DNA of 7,996 nt, taken from NCBI GenBank assembly GCA_049276515.1, contig JBASWO010000096.1:1-7996 (forward strand), read 5' to 3'. The position numbers and the translations under genes are program-made. The stretch's first letter is position 1. Each line of letters opens with the position of its first letter. This DNA comes from JAATFY01 sp049276515 (GTDB lineage: Bacteria; Pseudomonadota; Alphaproteobacteria; UBA9219). Positions 1 to 6,001 of the stretch are shown piece after piece. The notes beneath the pieces are model-generated. The model searched no databases and was not told the DNA's origin. It saw only the letters and a program-made list of their open reading frames with translations.

Positions 1-315
1 AACCAAGATCGCGCCATCCATCTGAGCTGCGCCAGTGATCATGGTCTTGACGTAGTCAGCGTGGCCTGGGCAATCAACGTGAGCGTAGTGACGCTTGCTA
101 GTTTTGTATTCAACGTGAGCGGTTGAAATCGTAATACCACGAGCGCGCTCTTCTGGCGCTTTATCAATCTGGTCATACGCGGTGAATGTAGCACCACCTG
201 CTTTGGCCAGAACCTTCGTGATGGCTGCTGTCAGCGACGTCTTACCATGGTCAACGTGACCAATGGTTCCGATGTTGCAGTGAGGCAGACTACGATCAAA
301 CTTTTCTTTTGCCAT
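1..315 (-). CDS. tuf: Elongation factor Tu, N-terminal part (cut by window edge)
   Basis: EF-Tu is the GTPase that brings aminoacyl-tRNA to the ribosomal A site in the cytoplasm. Reading leftward from ATG at 315, the first 105 codons are present and the rest (of roughly 395 in the family) lies beyond base 1. The GTPase motifs are visible: P-loop GHVDHGKT at residues 19-26, switch I RGITIS at about 59-64, and DCPGHAD at 81-87. The NKCD base-recognition motif falls outside the window. The start is supported by a GGAGAG Shine-Dalgarno 4 nt upstream. It is the last visible gene of the str operon, 66 nt after fusA. One residue is unusual: Thr91 in YVKTMITG, where Asn is usual. Identification is secure; whether this is the only tuf copy in the genome cannot be seen. 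Confidence 0.97.
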   Translation of the reverse strand, partial: MAKEKFDRSLPHCNIGTIGHVDHGKTSLTAAITKVLAKAGGATFTAYDQIDKAPEERARGITISTAHVEYKTSKRHYAHVDCPGHADYVKTMITGAAQMDGAILV

Positions 316-381
316 TTTACTCTCCGTCTATCTTCGTTAGTTAAACCTGGTTGTTAATGCACTTTTGTCTTCTTGGTGGGA
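316..381 (-). promoter_or_regulatory. fusA-tuf intercistronic spacer with tuf ribosome binding site
   Basis: This 66-nt spacer is the longest inside the str operon. On the minus strand GGAGAG (complement of 320-325) sits 4 nt before the tuf ATG and is its Shine-Dalgarno. About mid-spacer there is a small AT-rich dyad (AACC A GGTT, flanked by TTA and TAA), whose one-base centre makes an RNA hairpin unlikely. I see no convincing promoter or terminator, so tuf is probably read through from fusA. Confidence 0.6.
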
Positions 382-2472
382 TCAACCCGCCAATTTAAGC
401 TTCAATTCATCTGATACGTTCTTCGGCACCTGCTCATAGTGAGCAAATTCCATTGTGAACATAGCGCGACCTTGGGTCATTGAGCGCAACGTGTTCACGT
501 AACCAAACATATTGGCGAGCGGAACAGTGGCATCAATCGTACGTGCATTACCACGTTGATCCATACCAGCGATCTGACCACGACGGCTGTTCAAGTCACC
601 GATAACGTCACCCATGAAGTCTTCTGGTGTTACCACTTCAACTTTCATGATCGGCTCAAGCAAAACAGGACCAGCCTTAGGCATGCCTTCACGGAATGCT
701 GCACGGGCTGCGATTTCAAACGCCAGGGCTGACGAGTCAACGTCATGGTAGGCGCCGTCAATCAAAGTTGCCTTAAAATCAATCGTTGGGAAGCCAGCGA
801 TCACACCATTATCAACTGATGCTTCGAGGCCTTTTTCTACGCCAGGAATGTATTCCTTGGGCACAGAGCCACCAACAATCTTGCTTTCAAATTCATAGCC
901 CTTACCAGCTTCTTGTGGTTCGAACTCGATAATGACGCGCGCAAATTGACCCGAACCACCCGATTGCTTCTTGTGGGTGTAATCGACAGTTGTCTTTCTT
1001 GTGATCGTTTCGCGGTAAGCAACCTGAGGCGCGCCAACATTCACATCAACCTTATAGGTACGACGAAGGATATCGACTTTAATATCCAAATGAAGTTCAC
1101 CCATTCCTTTAATTACTGTCTGACCCGTTTCATGATCAACAGCCAAACGGAATGAAGGATCTTCTTGAACCAGGCGTAACAAGGCAGTCGTCATCTTATC
1201 TTGATCGCCTTTGGTCTTAGGTTCGATCGCCATTTCGATAACAGGCTCAGGAAACTCCATCTTTTCCAGAACAACAGGCTTTACGGTATCGCAAAGCGTG
1301 TCGCCAGTACGCGTATCTTTAAGAGCCGCTAATGCTACGATGTCGCCAGCAAAGGCTTCTTTGATTTCTTCGCGTGTGTTTGCATGCATCAAAAGCATAC
1401 GGCCAATACGTTCGCGCTCACCACGAATGGTGTTTTGAACATAAGAGCCAGCCTCGAGCTTGCCAGAATAAATACGTGTAAAGGTCAATGAACCAACGAA
1501 AGGATCGGTCATGATCTTAAAGGCGAGCGCCGAGAACGGCGCTTCATCAGTTGGTTCGCGGCTTGTTTCTTCATGCTTATCGACTGTGTAGCCCTTAACA
1601 GCACCAATATCGAGCGGCGATGGCAAGTAAGCAACAACAGCATCCAACATTGGCTGCACACCCTTATTCTTAAAGGCCGAGCCTGTGATGACAGGAATGA
1701 ATTTACGCGCGATGGTGCCCTTACGAATGCAGGCATCAAGAACTTCAAGTGATGGTTCTTTGCCATCGAGATAGTCCGTCATGGCTGCGTCATCCATTTC
1801 GACGGCCATTTCAACCATCTTCTGACGATATTCCTTAGCCTTTTCTAAAAGATCAGCTGGAATTTCTTCATCATGGAACTTAGCGCCAAGCGCTTCATCT
1901 TCCCACACAACCGCCTTCATGCGGCGTAGATCGACGATACCTTTAAATTCGCCCTCAGAGCCGATTGGCAATTGAAGAACAAGTGTATTCGCCGCAACAC
2001 GCTCATGCAGCATGTCAACGCAGCGATAGAAATTAGCGCCTGTACGGTCCATCTTATTGACGAACACCATGCGCGGTACTTCATATTTGTCACCTTGGCG
2101 CCAAACAGTTTCAGTTTGGGGTTCAACACCAGCAACAGCATCGAGAACGCAGATTGCGCCGTCGAGAACGCGTAAGGAACGTTCAACTTCAATTGTGAAG
2201 TCAACGTGGCCTGGGGTATCGATGATGTTAATCCGATGCTTCTTATCGCCAACGGTCCAAAAGCATGTGGTCGCAGCTGAGGTGATCGTGATGCCACGTT
2301 CCTGCTCCTGCTCCATCCAATCCATGGTGGCAGTACCTTCATGCACTTCACCGATCTTGTAGGATTTACCGGTGTAGTAAAGGATGCGTTCGGTCGTAGT
2401 CGTTTTGCCAGCATCAATGTGAGCCATGATGCCGATATTACGGTACAGATCGATAGGGGTTTGGCGTGACAT
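382..2472 (-). CDS. fusA: Elongation factor G
   Basis: EF-G is the GTPase that drives translocation of tRNA and mRNA on the ribosome and, with RRF, recycles ribosomes. The 696 residues match the family's usual length. The G-domain motifs are complete: AHIDAGKT at 17-24, RGITITSA at 59-66, DTPGH at 85-89, NKMD at 139-142 and GSAF at about 264-267. Domain II follows (around 310-405), then the C-terminal domains, with sequence recognisable to the end (LKLKLAG). The start at 2472 gives the canonical N-terminus before YRNIGIMAHID. Its AAGGA Shine-Dalgarno overlaps the rpsG stop codon, and the spacer is only 14 nt, so translation is probably coupled to S7. This is the bacterial housekeeping type, third gene of the str operon. 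Several longer antisense and out-of-frame ORFs inside it are shadows. Confidence 0.98.
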   Translation of the reverse strand: MSRQTPIDLYRNIGIMAHIDAGKTTTTERILYYTGKSYKIGEVHEGTATMDWMEQEQERGITITSAATTCFWTVGDKKHRINIIDTPGHVDFTIEVERSLRVLDGAICVLDAVAGVEPQTETVWRQGDKYEVPRMVFVNKMDRTGANFYRCVDMLHERVAANTLVLQLPIGSEGEFKGIVDLRRMKAVVWEDEALGAKFHDEEIPADLLEKAKEYRQKMVEMAVEMDDAAMTDYLDGKEPSLEVLDACIRKGTIARKFIPVITGSAFKNKGVQPMLDAVVAYLPSPLDIGAVKGYTVDKHEETSREPTDEAPFSALAFKIMTDPFVGSLTFTRIYSGKLEAGSYVQNTIRGERERIGRMLLMHANTREEIKEAFAGDIVALAALKDTRTGDTLCDTVKPVVLEKMEFPEPVIEMAIEPKTKGDQDKMTTALLRLVQEDPSFRLAVDHETGQTVIKGMGELHLDIKVDILRRTYKVDVNVGAPQVAYRETITRKTTVDYTHKKQSGGSGQFARVIIEFEPQEAGKGYEFESKIVGGSVPKEYIPGVEKGLEASVDNGVIAGFPTIDFKATLIDGAYHDVDSSALAFEIAARAAFREGMPKAGPVLLEPIMKVEVVTPEDFMGDVIGDLNSRRGQIAGMDQRGNARTIDATVPLANMFGYVNTLRSMTQGRAMFTMEFAHYEQVPKNVSDELKLKLAG

Positions 2473-2486
2473 AGTCTGTTAGTTCC

Positions 2487-2960
2487 TTACCAACGGAAAT
2501 GCGAGAAGGCCTTATTAGCTTCGGCCATACGATGTGTGTCTTCGCGCTTTTTGATTGCAGCGCCGTTATCGTTTGATGCGGCGACCAATTCGCCAGCTAA
2601 ACGATCTGTCATAGTGTGTTCACCACGAGCACGAGCTGCTGCAATGATCCAGCGCATAGCAAGAGCAATACCGCGATCCATACGAACTTCGACAGGAACC
2701 TGATAAGTAGCGCCACCAACACGACGCGAACGCACTTCAAGATGCGGACGAACCTTGTCGATCGCAGCCTTGAAAACCTCAAGAGCATTACCGCCCTTTG
2801 AGAGGCGTTGGATCTTATCTAAAGCGCCATACAGAACGCCTTCGGCAACTGACTTTTTGCCTTCATACATAAGGACGTTCATGAACTTGGTGATCAGAAT
2901 TTCTCCGAACTTTGGATCCGGAAGAACTTCTCGCTTATCTGCTCTACGACGACGGGCCAT
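2487..2960 (-). CDS. rpsG: 30S ribosomal protein S7
   Basis: S7 is the primary assembly protein of the 30S head; it binds the 3' major domain of 16S rRNA near the E site. The protein has 157 residues, normal for bacterial S7. Visible landmarks are the basic N-terminus MARRRRADKREVLPDP, the central VRSRRVGGATYQVPVEV hairpin region (about 77-93), RWIIAAARAR (about 104-112) and the C-terminal KKREDTHRMAEANKAFSHFRW stretch (137-157). The start at 2960 is supported by GAGG 8 nt upstream. It begins only 12 nt after rpsL stops and ends 14 nt before fusA starts. In E. coli, S7 represses its operon by binding a long rpsL-rpsG spacer; a 12-nt spacer leaves no room for such a site here. Confidence 0.98.
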   Translation of the reverse strand: MARRRRADKREVLPDPKFGEILITKFMNVLMYEGKKSVAEGVLYGALDKIQRLSKGGNALEVFKAAIDKVRPHLEVRSRRVGGATYQVPVEVRMDRGIALAMRWIIAAARARGEHTMTDRLAGELVAASNDNGAAIKKREDTHRMAEANKAFSHFRW

Positions 2961-2972
2961 GTTAAATACCTC

Positions 2973-3344
2973 TTACTTCGGACGTTTCGCGCCGTACATT
3001 GAACGACGCTTTTTACGATCTTTGACACCCTGCGTATCAAGTACGCCGCGGATAATGTGATAACGAACACCTGGCAAATCCTTTACACGACCGCCGCGGA
3101 TCATCACGACACTATGTTCTTGAAGGTTGTGGCCTTCGCCTGGAATGTAGCTGATGACTTCGTGACCATTGGTCAAACGCACGCGCGCAACTTTACGCAA
3201 CGCTGAGTTCGGCTTCTTTGGTGTCGTTGTATAGACACGTGTGCAAACACCGCGCTTTTGTGGGCTGCGTTGCAAAGCTGGAACTTTATCGCGTGTCTTC
3301 AAAGGACGACGCTTCTTGCGGATCAACTGGTTAATCGTAGGCAT
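2973..3344 (-). CDS. rpsL: 30S ribosomal protein S12
   Basis: S12 sits at the decoding centre of the small subunit and influences accuracy. From ATG at 3344 the protein is 123 residues, the family length, starting MPTINQLIRKKRR. Hallmarks are TTPKKPNSALRKVARVRLTNG (40-60), GEGHNLQEHSVV (69-80) and RGGRVKDLPGVRYHIIRG (83-100). Lys43 and Lys88, the classical streptomycin-resistance positions, are wild type, and Asp89, the usual methylthiolation site, is present. The reading frame stays open upstream to 3446, but that 34-residue extension does not resemble S12. CGGAG (complement of 3350-3354) lies 5 nt before the chosen start, so the extension is rejected. It is the first gene of the str operon, behind a leader of about 250 nt. 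Confidence 0.98.
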   Translation of the reverse strand: MPTINQLIRKKRRPLKTRDKVPALQRSPQKRGVCTRVYTTTPKKPNSALRKVARVRLTNGHEVISYIPGEGHNLQEHSVVMIRGGRVKDLPGVRYHIIRGVLDTQGVKDRKKRRSMYGAKRPK

Positions 3345-3380
3345 CAAAACTCCGTTGTTCAGTCGAACTGATTCTTCAAA

Positions 3381-3430
3381 ACGCAAAACCCACCTCAGAG
3401 CGCTATAGGGTTCAGCGTTCTGCGTGGGGT
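3381..3430 (-). terminator. Candidate attenuator hairpin in the rpsL leader
   Basis: Read as RNA from the minus strand, CCCAC (3428-3424), CAGA (3422-3419) and CGCU (3417-3414) pair with AGCG (3404-3401), UCUG (3399-3396) and GUGGG (3393-3389). This gives about 13 base pairs with small internal mismatches and a nine-base loop (3413-3405). Directly after the stem comes UUUUGCGUUUU, an interrupted U-tract. It lies about 45 nt upstream of the rpsL start, so it would act as a leader attenuator, not as an end-of-gene terminator. The break in the U-tract makes efficient termination uncertain. It could instead be a protein-binding leader structure. Confidence 0.4.
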
Positions 3431-3453
3431 ACTGATTACCTAACACCTAGGGA

Positions 3454-3467
3454 CTCTGCTTGGGTTT
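3454..3467 (-). promoter_or_regulatory. Candidate antiterminator arm competing with the leader hairpin
   Basis: The leader RNA segment AAACCC-AAG-CAGAG (3467 down to 3454) is complementary to CUCUG-AGGU-GGGUUU (3400 down to 3386). That is 11 base pairs around one small internal loop. The second strand is the 3' arm and first U residues of the hairpin at 3388-3430, so the two structures exclude each other. This is the layout expected of a terminator/antiterminator switch. The complementarity is seen directly; its function is inferred. Confidence 0.35.
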
Positions 3468-3597
3468 ACAGTTTTCACTGCACTTCCAGCCGTTTCATCC
3501 ACTAAGGCTATGCAACTTTTGCAACATTCGAAGCCGCGTTTAGGTTGCGATCCTCGCTTTATCAGCGCATCTCGGCCCTACCACCGACCTCTAAAGG

Positions 3598-3633
3598 CAG
3601 GCGCTTTCTATGGGTTTTTAACCCTTGCGTCAA
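3598..3633 (-). promoter_or_regulatory. Promoter of the str operon (predicted)
   Basis: On the minus strand, TTGACG (complement of 3628-3633) is followed after exactly 17 nt by TAGAAA (complement of 3605-3610). The -35 element matches the sigma70 consensus at five of six positions and the -10 at four of six. The bases after the -10 are GCGCCTG, a GC-rich discriminator of the kind linked to negative stringent control of ribosomal promoters. The 17-nt spacer contains the palindrome GGGTT-TTT-AACCC (3612-3624 on the plus strand). The expected start is near 3598. No better candidate was seen closer to rpsL. Confidence 0.6.
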
Positions 3634-3713
3634 GCATTCGTTTAAGTATTTCAAGGCTATTTGAACTCTTCCGGCAAGTGACTTTGGCCAAAATTATTCA
3701 ATCATTAAAAAAA

Positions 3714-3725
3714 GAATGCTCATTC
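3714..3725. repeat. 12-bp perfect dyad, possible operator
   Basis: GAATG-CT-CATTC is a perfect inverted repeat with a two-base centre. It lies between the two divergent promoters, about 80 bp upstream of the str -35 and about 40 bp upstream of the proposed rsmE -10. The size and symmetry would suit a dimeric repressor of the TetR kind. A dyad this short can also arise by chance in AT-rich DNA. Confidence 0.25.
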
Positions 3726-3733
3726 CTAAATCG

Positions 3734-3751
3734 TAATGATATATATCGTTA
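3734..3751. repeat. 18-bp near-perfect palindrome upstream of rsmE
   Basis: TAATGATATATATCGTTA is palindromic except for one symmetric pair (T3737 against G3748), with a perfect 10-bp core GATATATATC. It covers the stretch where a -35 element would stand for the extended -10 at 3762-3770. A regulator bound here could therefore control rsmE-gshA. Alternatively it is simply an AT-rich, easily melted or bent stretch. Confidence 0.3.
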
Positions 3752-3761
3752 TTTATCAATA

Positions 3762-3770
3762 TGTTACAAT
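3762..3770 (+). promoter_or_regulatory. Extended -10 promoter candidate for rsmE-gshA
   Basis: TGTTACAAT fits the extended -10 pattern TGn-TATAAT with one mismatch in the hexamer. No good -35 is found 16-18 nt upstream, which extended -10 promoters can tolerate. The expected start near 3777 gives a leader of about 55 nt before the rsmE ATG. The surrounding sequence is markedly AT-rich, as expected of a promoter, but this also raises the chance of a random match. Confidence 0.4.
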
Positions 3771-3806
3771 GATTTTTGATTATTTTACTGAAAGAAGGCA
3801 TTTTTT

Positions 3807-3878
3807 GAGGAGCAAATGATACAAAACATCTATGGACCTACGACATACACCACGCCTCTATCTAGCAGCTCCACTTGA
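3807..3878 (+). other. Strong Shine-Dalgarno and 20-codon upstream ORF overlapping the rsmE start
   Basis: GAGGAG at 3807-3812 is the only good Shine-Dalgarno here. It stands 3 nt before an ATG at 3816 but 19 nt before the rsmE ATG at 3832. The 3816 ATG opens a 20-codon frame (MIQNIYGPTT...) that ends at 3878, out of frame with rsmE and overlapping its start. It may be a leader peptide, or a chance ATG that ribosomes leave to reach 3832. No family is recognised, and I do not claim it as a protein-coding gene. Confidence 0.25.
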
Positions 3879-4581
3879 AGCCAGCGCCACATTAACCATT
3901 GGCGATAATCAGGCTCATTATCTTTTGCATGTCTTGCGCGTCAAGCTTGAGGATGATCTGCGCCTCTTTAATGGCAAGGATGGTGAATGGCACGCCATTA
4001 TTACAACAATCGGCAAACGCTCTCTTGACGTCAGGCTTGAAAAGCAAACGCGCGCGCAAAAAGCTGAACCTGAAATTACACTTTGCTGTGCTCCCATTAA
4101 AAAAGCGCATTTCGATTATATGCTTGAGAAAGCAACTGAACTGGGCGTCAGCCACATTCAGCCAATATTGACATCACGTACACAAGTTAGAGACGTCAAT
4201 ATCGAACGCTGCACATCCATGGCCATTGAAGCAGCCGAACAATCTGATCGCCTCACTATTCCTTCTATTCAAAAACCAGTTACTCTTTTGGAACTAGTTA
4301 CGAAATGGCAACCAGATTGCGCGATGATTGTGTGCGCAGAATGGGGTGATGCCATACCTATAAAAGAAGCTTTTGCATCACAAAAACTTCTATCCGCTAG
4401 CAAAATAGCCATTGTTGTAGGCCCTGAAGGCGGTTTTTCTGCTGATGAGTTGATAAAATTTAAAGAGATACCACATAGTCTTTTTACGCGACTTGGGCCG
4501 CGTATTCTTAGAGCCGACACCGCCGCGATTGCCGCTCTTACTTGTTGGCAAGCGATGTGCGGTGATTGGGTCGCACAGTGA
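3832..4581 (+). CDS. rsmE: 16S rRNA (uracil-1498-N3)-methyltransferase RsmE
   Basis: RsmE uses S-adenosylmethionine to methylate N3 of U1498 in helix 44 of 16S rRNA, acting on the assembled 30S subunit. The 249 residues fit the family. A PUA-like N-terminal domain (1 to about 75) contains HYLLHVLR (29-36) and LFNGKDGEW (45-53). The SPOUT knot domain follows, with KATELGV (100-106), EAAEQSDR (133-140), VVGPEGGFSADEL (195-207) and LGPRILRADTAAIAAL (221-236), the last two forming the cofactor knot. The start is forced: an in-frame stop at 3817-3819 is followed by no other ATG before 3832, and MDLRHTPRLY aligns with the usual N-terminus. The Shine-Dalgarno is oddly far away (19 nt). The gene heads the rsmE-gshA operon, an order I recall from rhizobia. 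Confidence 0.95.
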   Translation: MDLRHTPRLYLAAPLEASATLTIGDNQAHYLLHVLRVKLEDDLRLFNGKDGEWHAIITTIGKRSLDVRLEKQTRAQKAEPEITLCCAPIKKAHFDYMLEKATELGVSHIQPILTSRTQVRDVNIERCTSMAIEAAEQSDRLTIPSIQKPVTLLELVTKWQPDCAMIVCAEWGDAIPIKEAFASQKLLSASKIAIVVGPEGGFSADELIKFKEIPHSLFTRLGPRILRADTAAIAALTCWQAMCGDWVAQ

Positions 4582-4585
4582 ACTT

Positions 4586-4591
4586 TATAAT
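4586..4591 (+). promoter_or_regulatory. Consensus -10 hexamer just before gshA
   Basis: A perfect TATAAT lies in the 19-nt rsmE-gshA spacer, ending 9 nt before the gshA ATG. If used, transcription would begin about 4597-4601, giving a leaderless or nearly leaderless gshA mRNA. The -35 region (around 4563-4568, TGATTG) is poor, so a chance hexamer is quite possible. Confidence 0.25.
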
Positions 4592-4600
4592 GTGGTGTGA

Positions 4601-6001
4601 ATGTCAGTTCTTTTGCATGAATCCGATGAACCTCTTACGGAACGTCGCCAATTAGTTGAGTATTTTACGAAAGCCGCCAAGCCTAAAGCGGAATGGCTGG
4701 TTGGCTGTGAACATGAAAAATTTCCTTATCGTCTTTCAACTTTAAAGCCTGTGAGTTACGAGGAGCCCAACGGGCTTCGCGATTTTCTGACGGCCATGAA
4801 AGATTTTGGCTGGGCCCCAACCATGGAAGGATCGCATATTATAGGTCTTACGCGTGGCCAAACCGCTATCTCTTTTGAGCCTGGTGGTCAGGTTGAATTA
4901 GCTGGCGCTCCACTGACTACGTTGCACGAAACATCAGCAGAAATTGATCAGCATTTATCTGAAGTGAATGAAATTGGCCAAGCCATGGATATCGGCTTCC
5001 TCGGCATTGGCTTTCATCCAACCGCAACACGTGAAGACATTTCCTGGGTTCCTAAAGCGCGCTACGCCATCATGCGTGAATACATGAAAAAGCGTGGCAA
5101 GCTTGGTCATGATATGATGTTGCGTACGAGCACGGTGCAAGTCAATTTAGATTTCAGCGATGAAGCTGACATGATCAAAAAATATCGCGTTTCTTTGGCC
5201 TTGCAGCCTATCGCTACAGCCCTCTTCGCCTCCTCGCCTTTTACTGAAGGCAAGGTCAATGGTTTTAAAAGCTACCGCATGCATATCTGGACCGATGTTG
5301 ATCCGGATCGCAGCGGCCCGATACCTTTTGTCTTTGATGCTGATTTTGGTTTTGAGCGTTATGTCGATTACGCACTCAATGTTCCAATGTATTTTGTCTG
5401 GCGTGACAATAAATATATTGATTGCGCTGGCCAAAGTTTTAACGACTTCCTCGCTGGCAAACTTTCACCACTTCCTGGCCAGCTACCAACCATGAATGAT
5501 TGGGCCAATCATCTCACCACACTTTTTCCTGATGTAAGACTGAAAAAAGTTTTAGAAATGCGCGGCGCCGATGCAGGATCAGCTGAAATGCTTTTAGCCC
5601 TGCCCAGTTTCTGGACCGGCCTTCTCTATGATGGTGGCGCCCTCAATGATGCGTGGGATTTGGTAAAAGGATGGTCCGCAGAAGATCGTGCCAAACTTTA
5701 TAGAGATGCCCCAAAACTAGGCTTTGATGCTGAGATTAAGGGTCAAAAAGTAAGCGCCATAGCACAGGCCGCAATCAAAATTGCTCAGATTGGCTTGCGG
5801 CGCAGGGCACATCGTTTACATGGTGGCGCCGATGAAACACGGTATCTTGATATTTTGTTTAACTTCACAGAAAGTCATCAAAGCCGTGCTGACCAACTCC
5901 TCATGCAGCATGAACATTTCAAAGGCTTTGGTATGAAGGATGTCTTTGACTCGTGTCGTTTAATGCCTCCCCCTATCCTGAAATCTGAGGAAAGCTTATG
6001 A
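4601..6001 (+). CDS. gshA: Glutamate-cysteine ligase, class II (plant/rhizobial type)
   Basis: This enzyme joins glutamate and cysteine through the gamma-carboxyl group with ATP, the rate-limiting first step of glutathione synthesis in the cytoplasm. The 466 residues are close to the usual alphaproteobacterial length. Family features include GCEHEKFPYR (35-44), FEPGGQVELAGAP (92-104), the RTSTVQVNLDFS strand (175-186), YRMHIWTDVDPDR (225-237) and LEMRGADAGS (318-327). These place it with the plant-like GCS2 group, not the enterobacterial GshA. No clear Shine-Dalgarno precedes ATG 4601, and an in-frame TGA at 4598-4600 rules out an earlier start. Translation may be coupled to rsmE (19-nt gap) or begin on a leaderless message. 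The stop overlaps the next gene's start as ATGA. GshB, the second enzyme of the pathway, is not in the window. Confidence 0.95.
   Translation: MSVLLHESDEPLTERRQLVEYFTKAAKPKAEWLVGCEHEKFPYRLSTLKPVSYEEPNGLRDFLTAMKDFGWAPTMEGSHIIGLTRGQTAISFEPGGQVELAGAPLTTLHETSAEIDQHLSEVNEIGQAMDIGFLGIGFHPTATREDISWVPKARYAIMREYMKKRGKLGHDMMLRTSTVQVNLDFSDEADMIKKYRVSLALQPIATALFASSPFTEGKVNGFKSYRMHIWTDVDPDRSGPIPFVFDADFGFERYVDYALNVPMYFVWRDNKYIDCAGQSFNDFLAGKLSPLPGQLPTMNDWANHLTTLFPDVRLKKVLEMRGADAGSAEMLLALPSFWTGLLYDGGALNDAWDLVKGWSAEDRAKLYRDAPKLGFDAEIKGQKVSAIAQAAIKIAQIGLRRRAHRLHGGADETRYLDILFNFTESHQSRADQLLMQHEHFKGFGMKDVFDSCRLMPPPILKSEESL

Larger units (their letters stand above)
3345..3598 (-). promoter_or_regulatory. Long structured 5' leader of the str operon
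   Basis: If transcription begins near 3598, the rpsL mRNA has a leader of about 254 nt, long for a ribosomal protein operon. From 5' to 3' it can form several hairpins: CGCT/AGCG around a five-base loop (about 3564-3576); TGCAA/TTGCA (3511-3523) inside a GGCT/AGCC clamp (3506-3535); CAGU-GAAA-ACUG with a GNRA-type loop (3469-3480); and the long terminator-like hairpin at 3388-3430. It ends in the rpsL Shine-Dalgarno CGGAG. The structures were found by eye without energy calculation. I do not recognise the leader as a named riboswitch or ribosomal-protein leader family. Confidence 0.5.

Noticed and set aside
1917..2417. 166-codon minus-strand ORF inside fusA in another frame
   Set aside because: A shadow of fusA: same strand, shifted frame, no domain. 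fusA is unmistakable here.
3345..3446. 34-residue N-terminal extension of S12 (frame open to 3446)
   Set aside because: It does not resemble S12, the family starts at MPTINQ, and a good Shine-Dalgarno precedes 3344. The stretch also carries the leader hairpin.
3510..3779. 89-codon plus-strand ORF in the intergenic region
   Set aside because: No Shine-Dalgarno, no recognisable domain, and it runs antisense to the str leader and promoter and across the rsmE promoter. It is best explained as chance.
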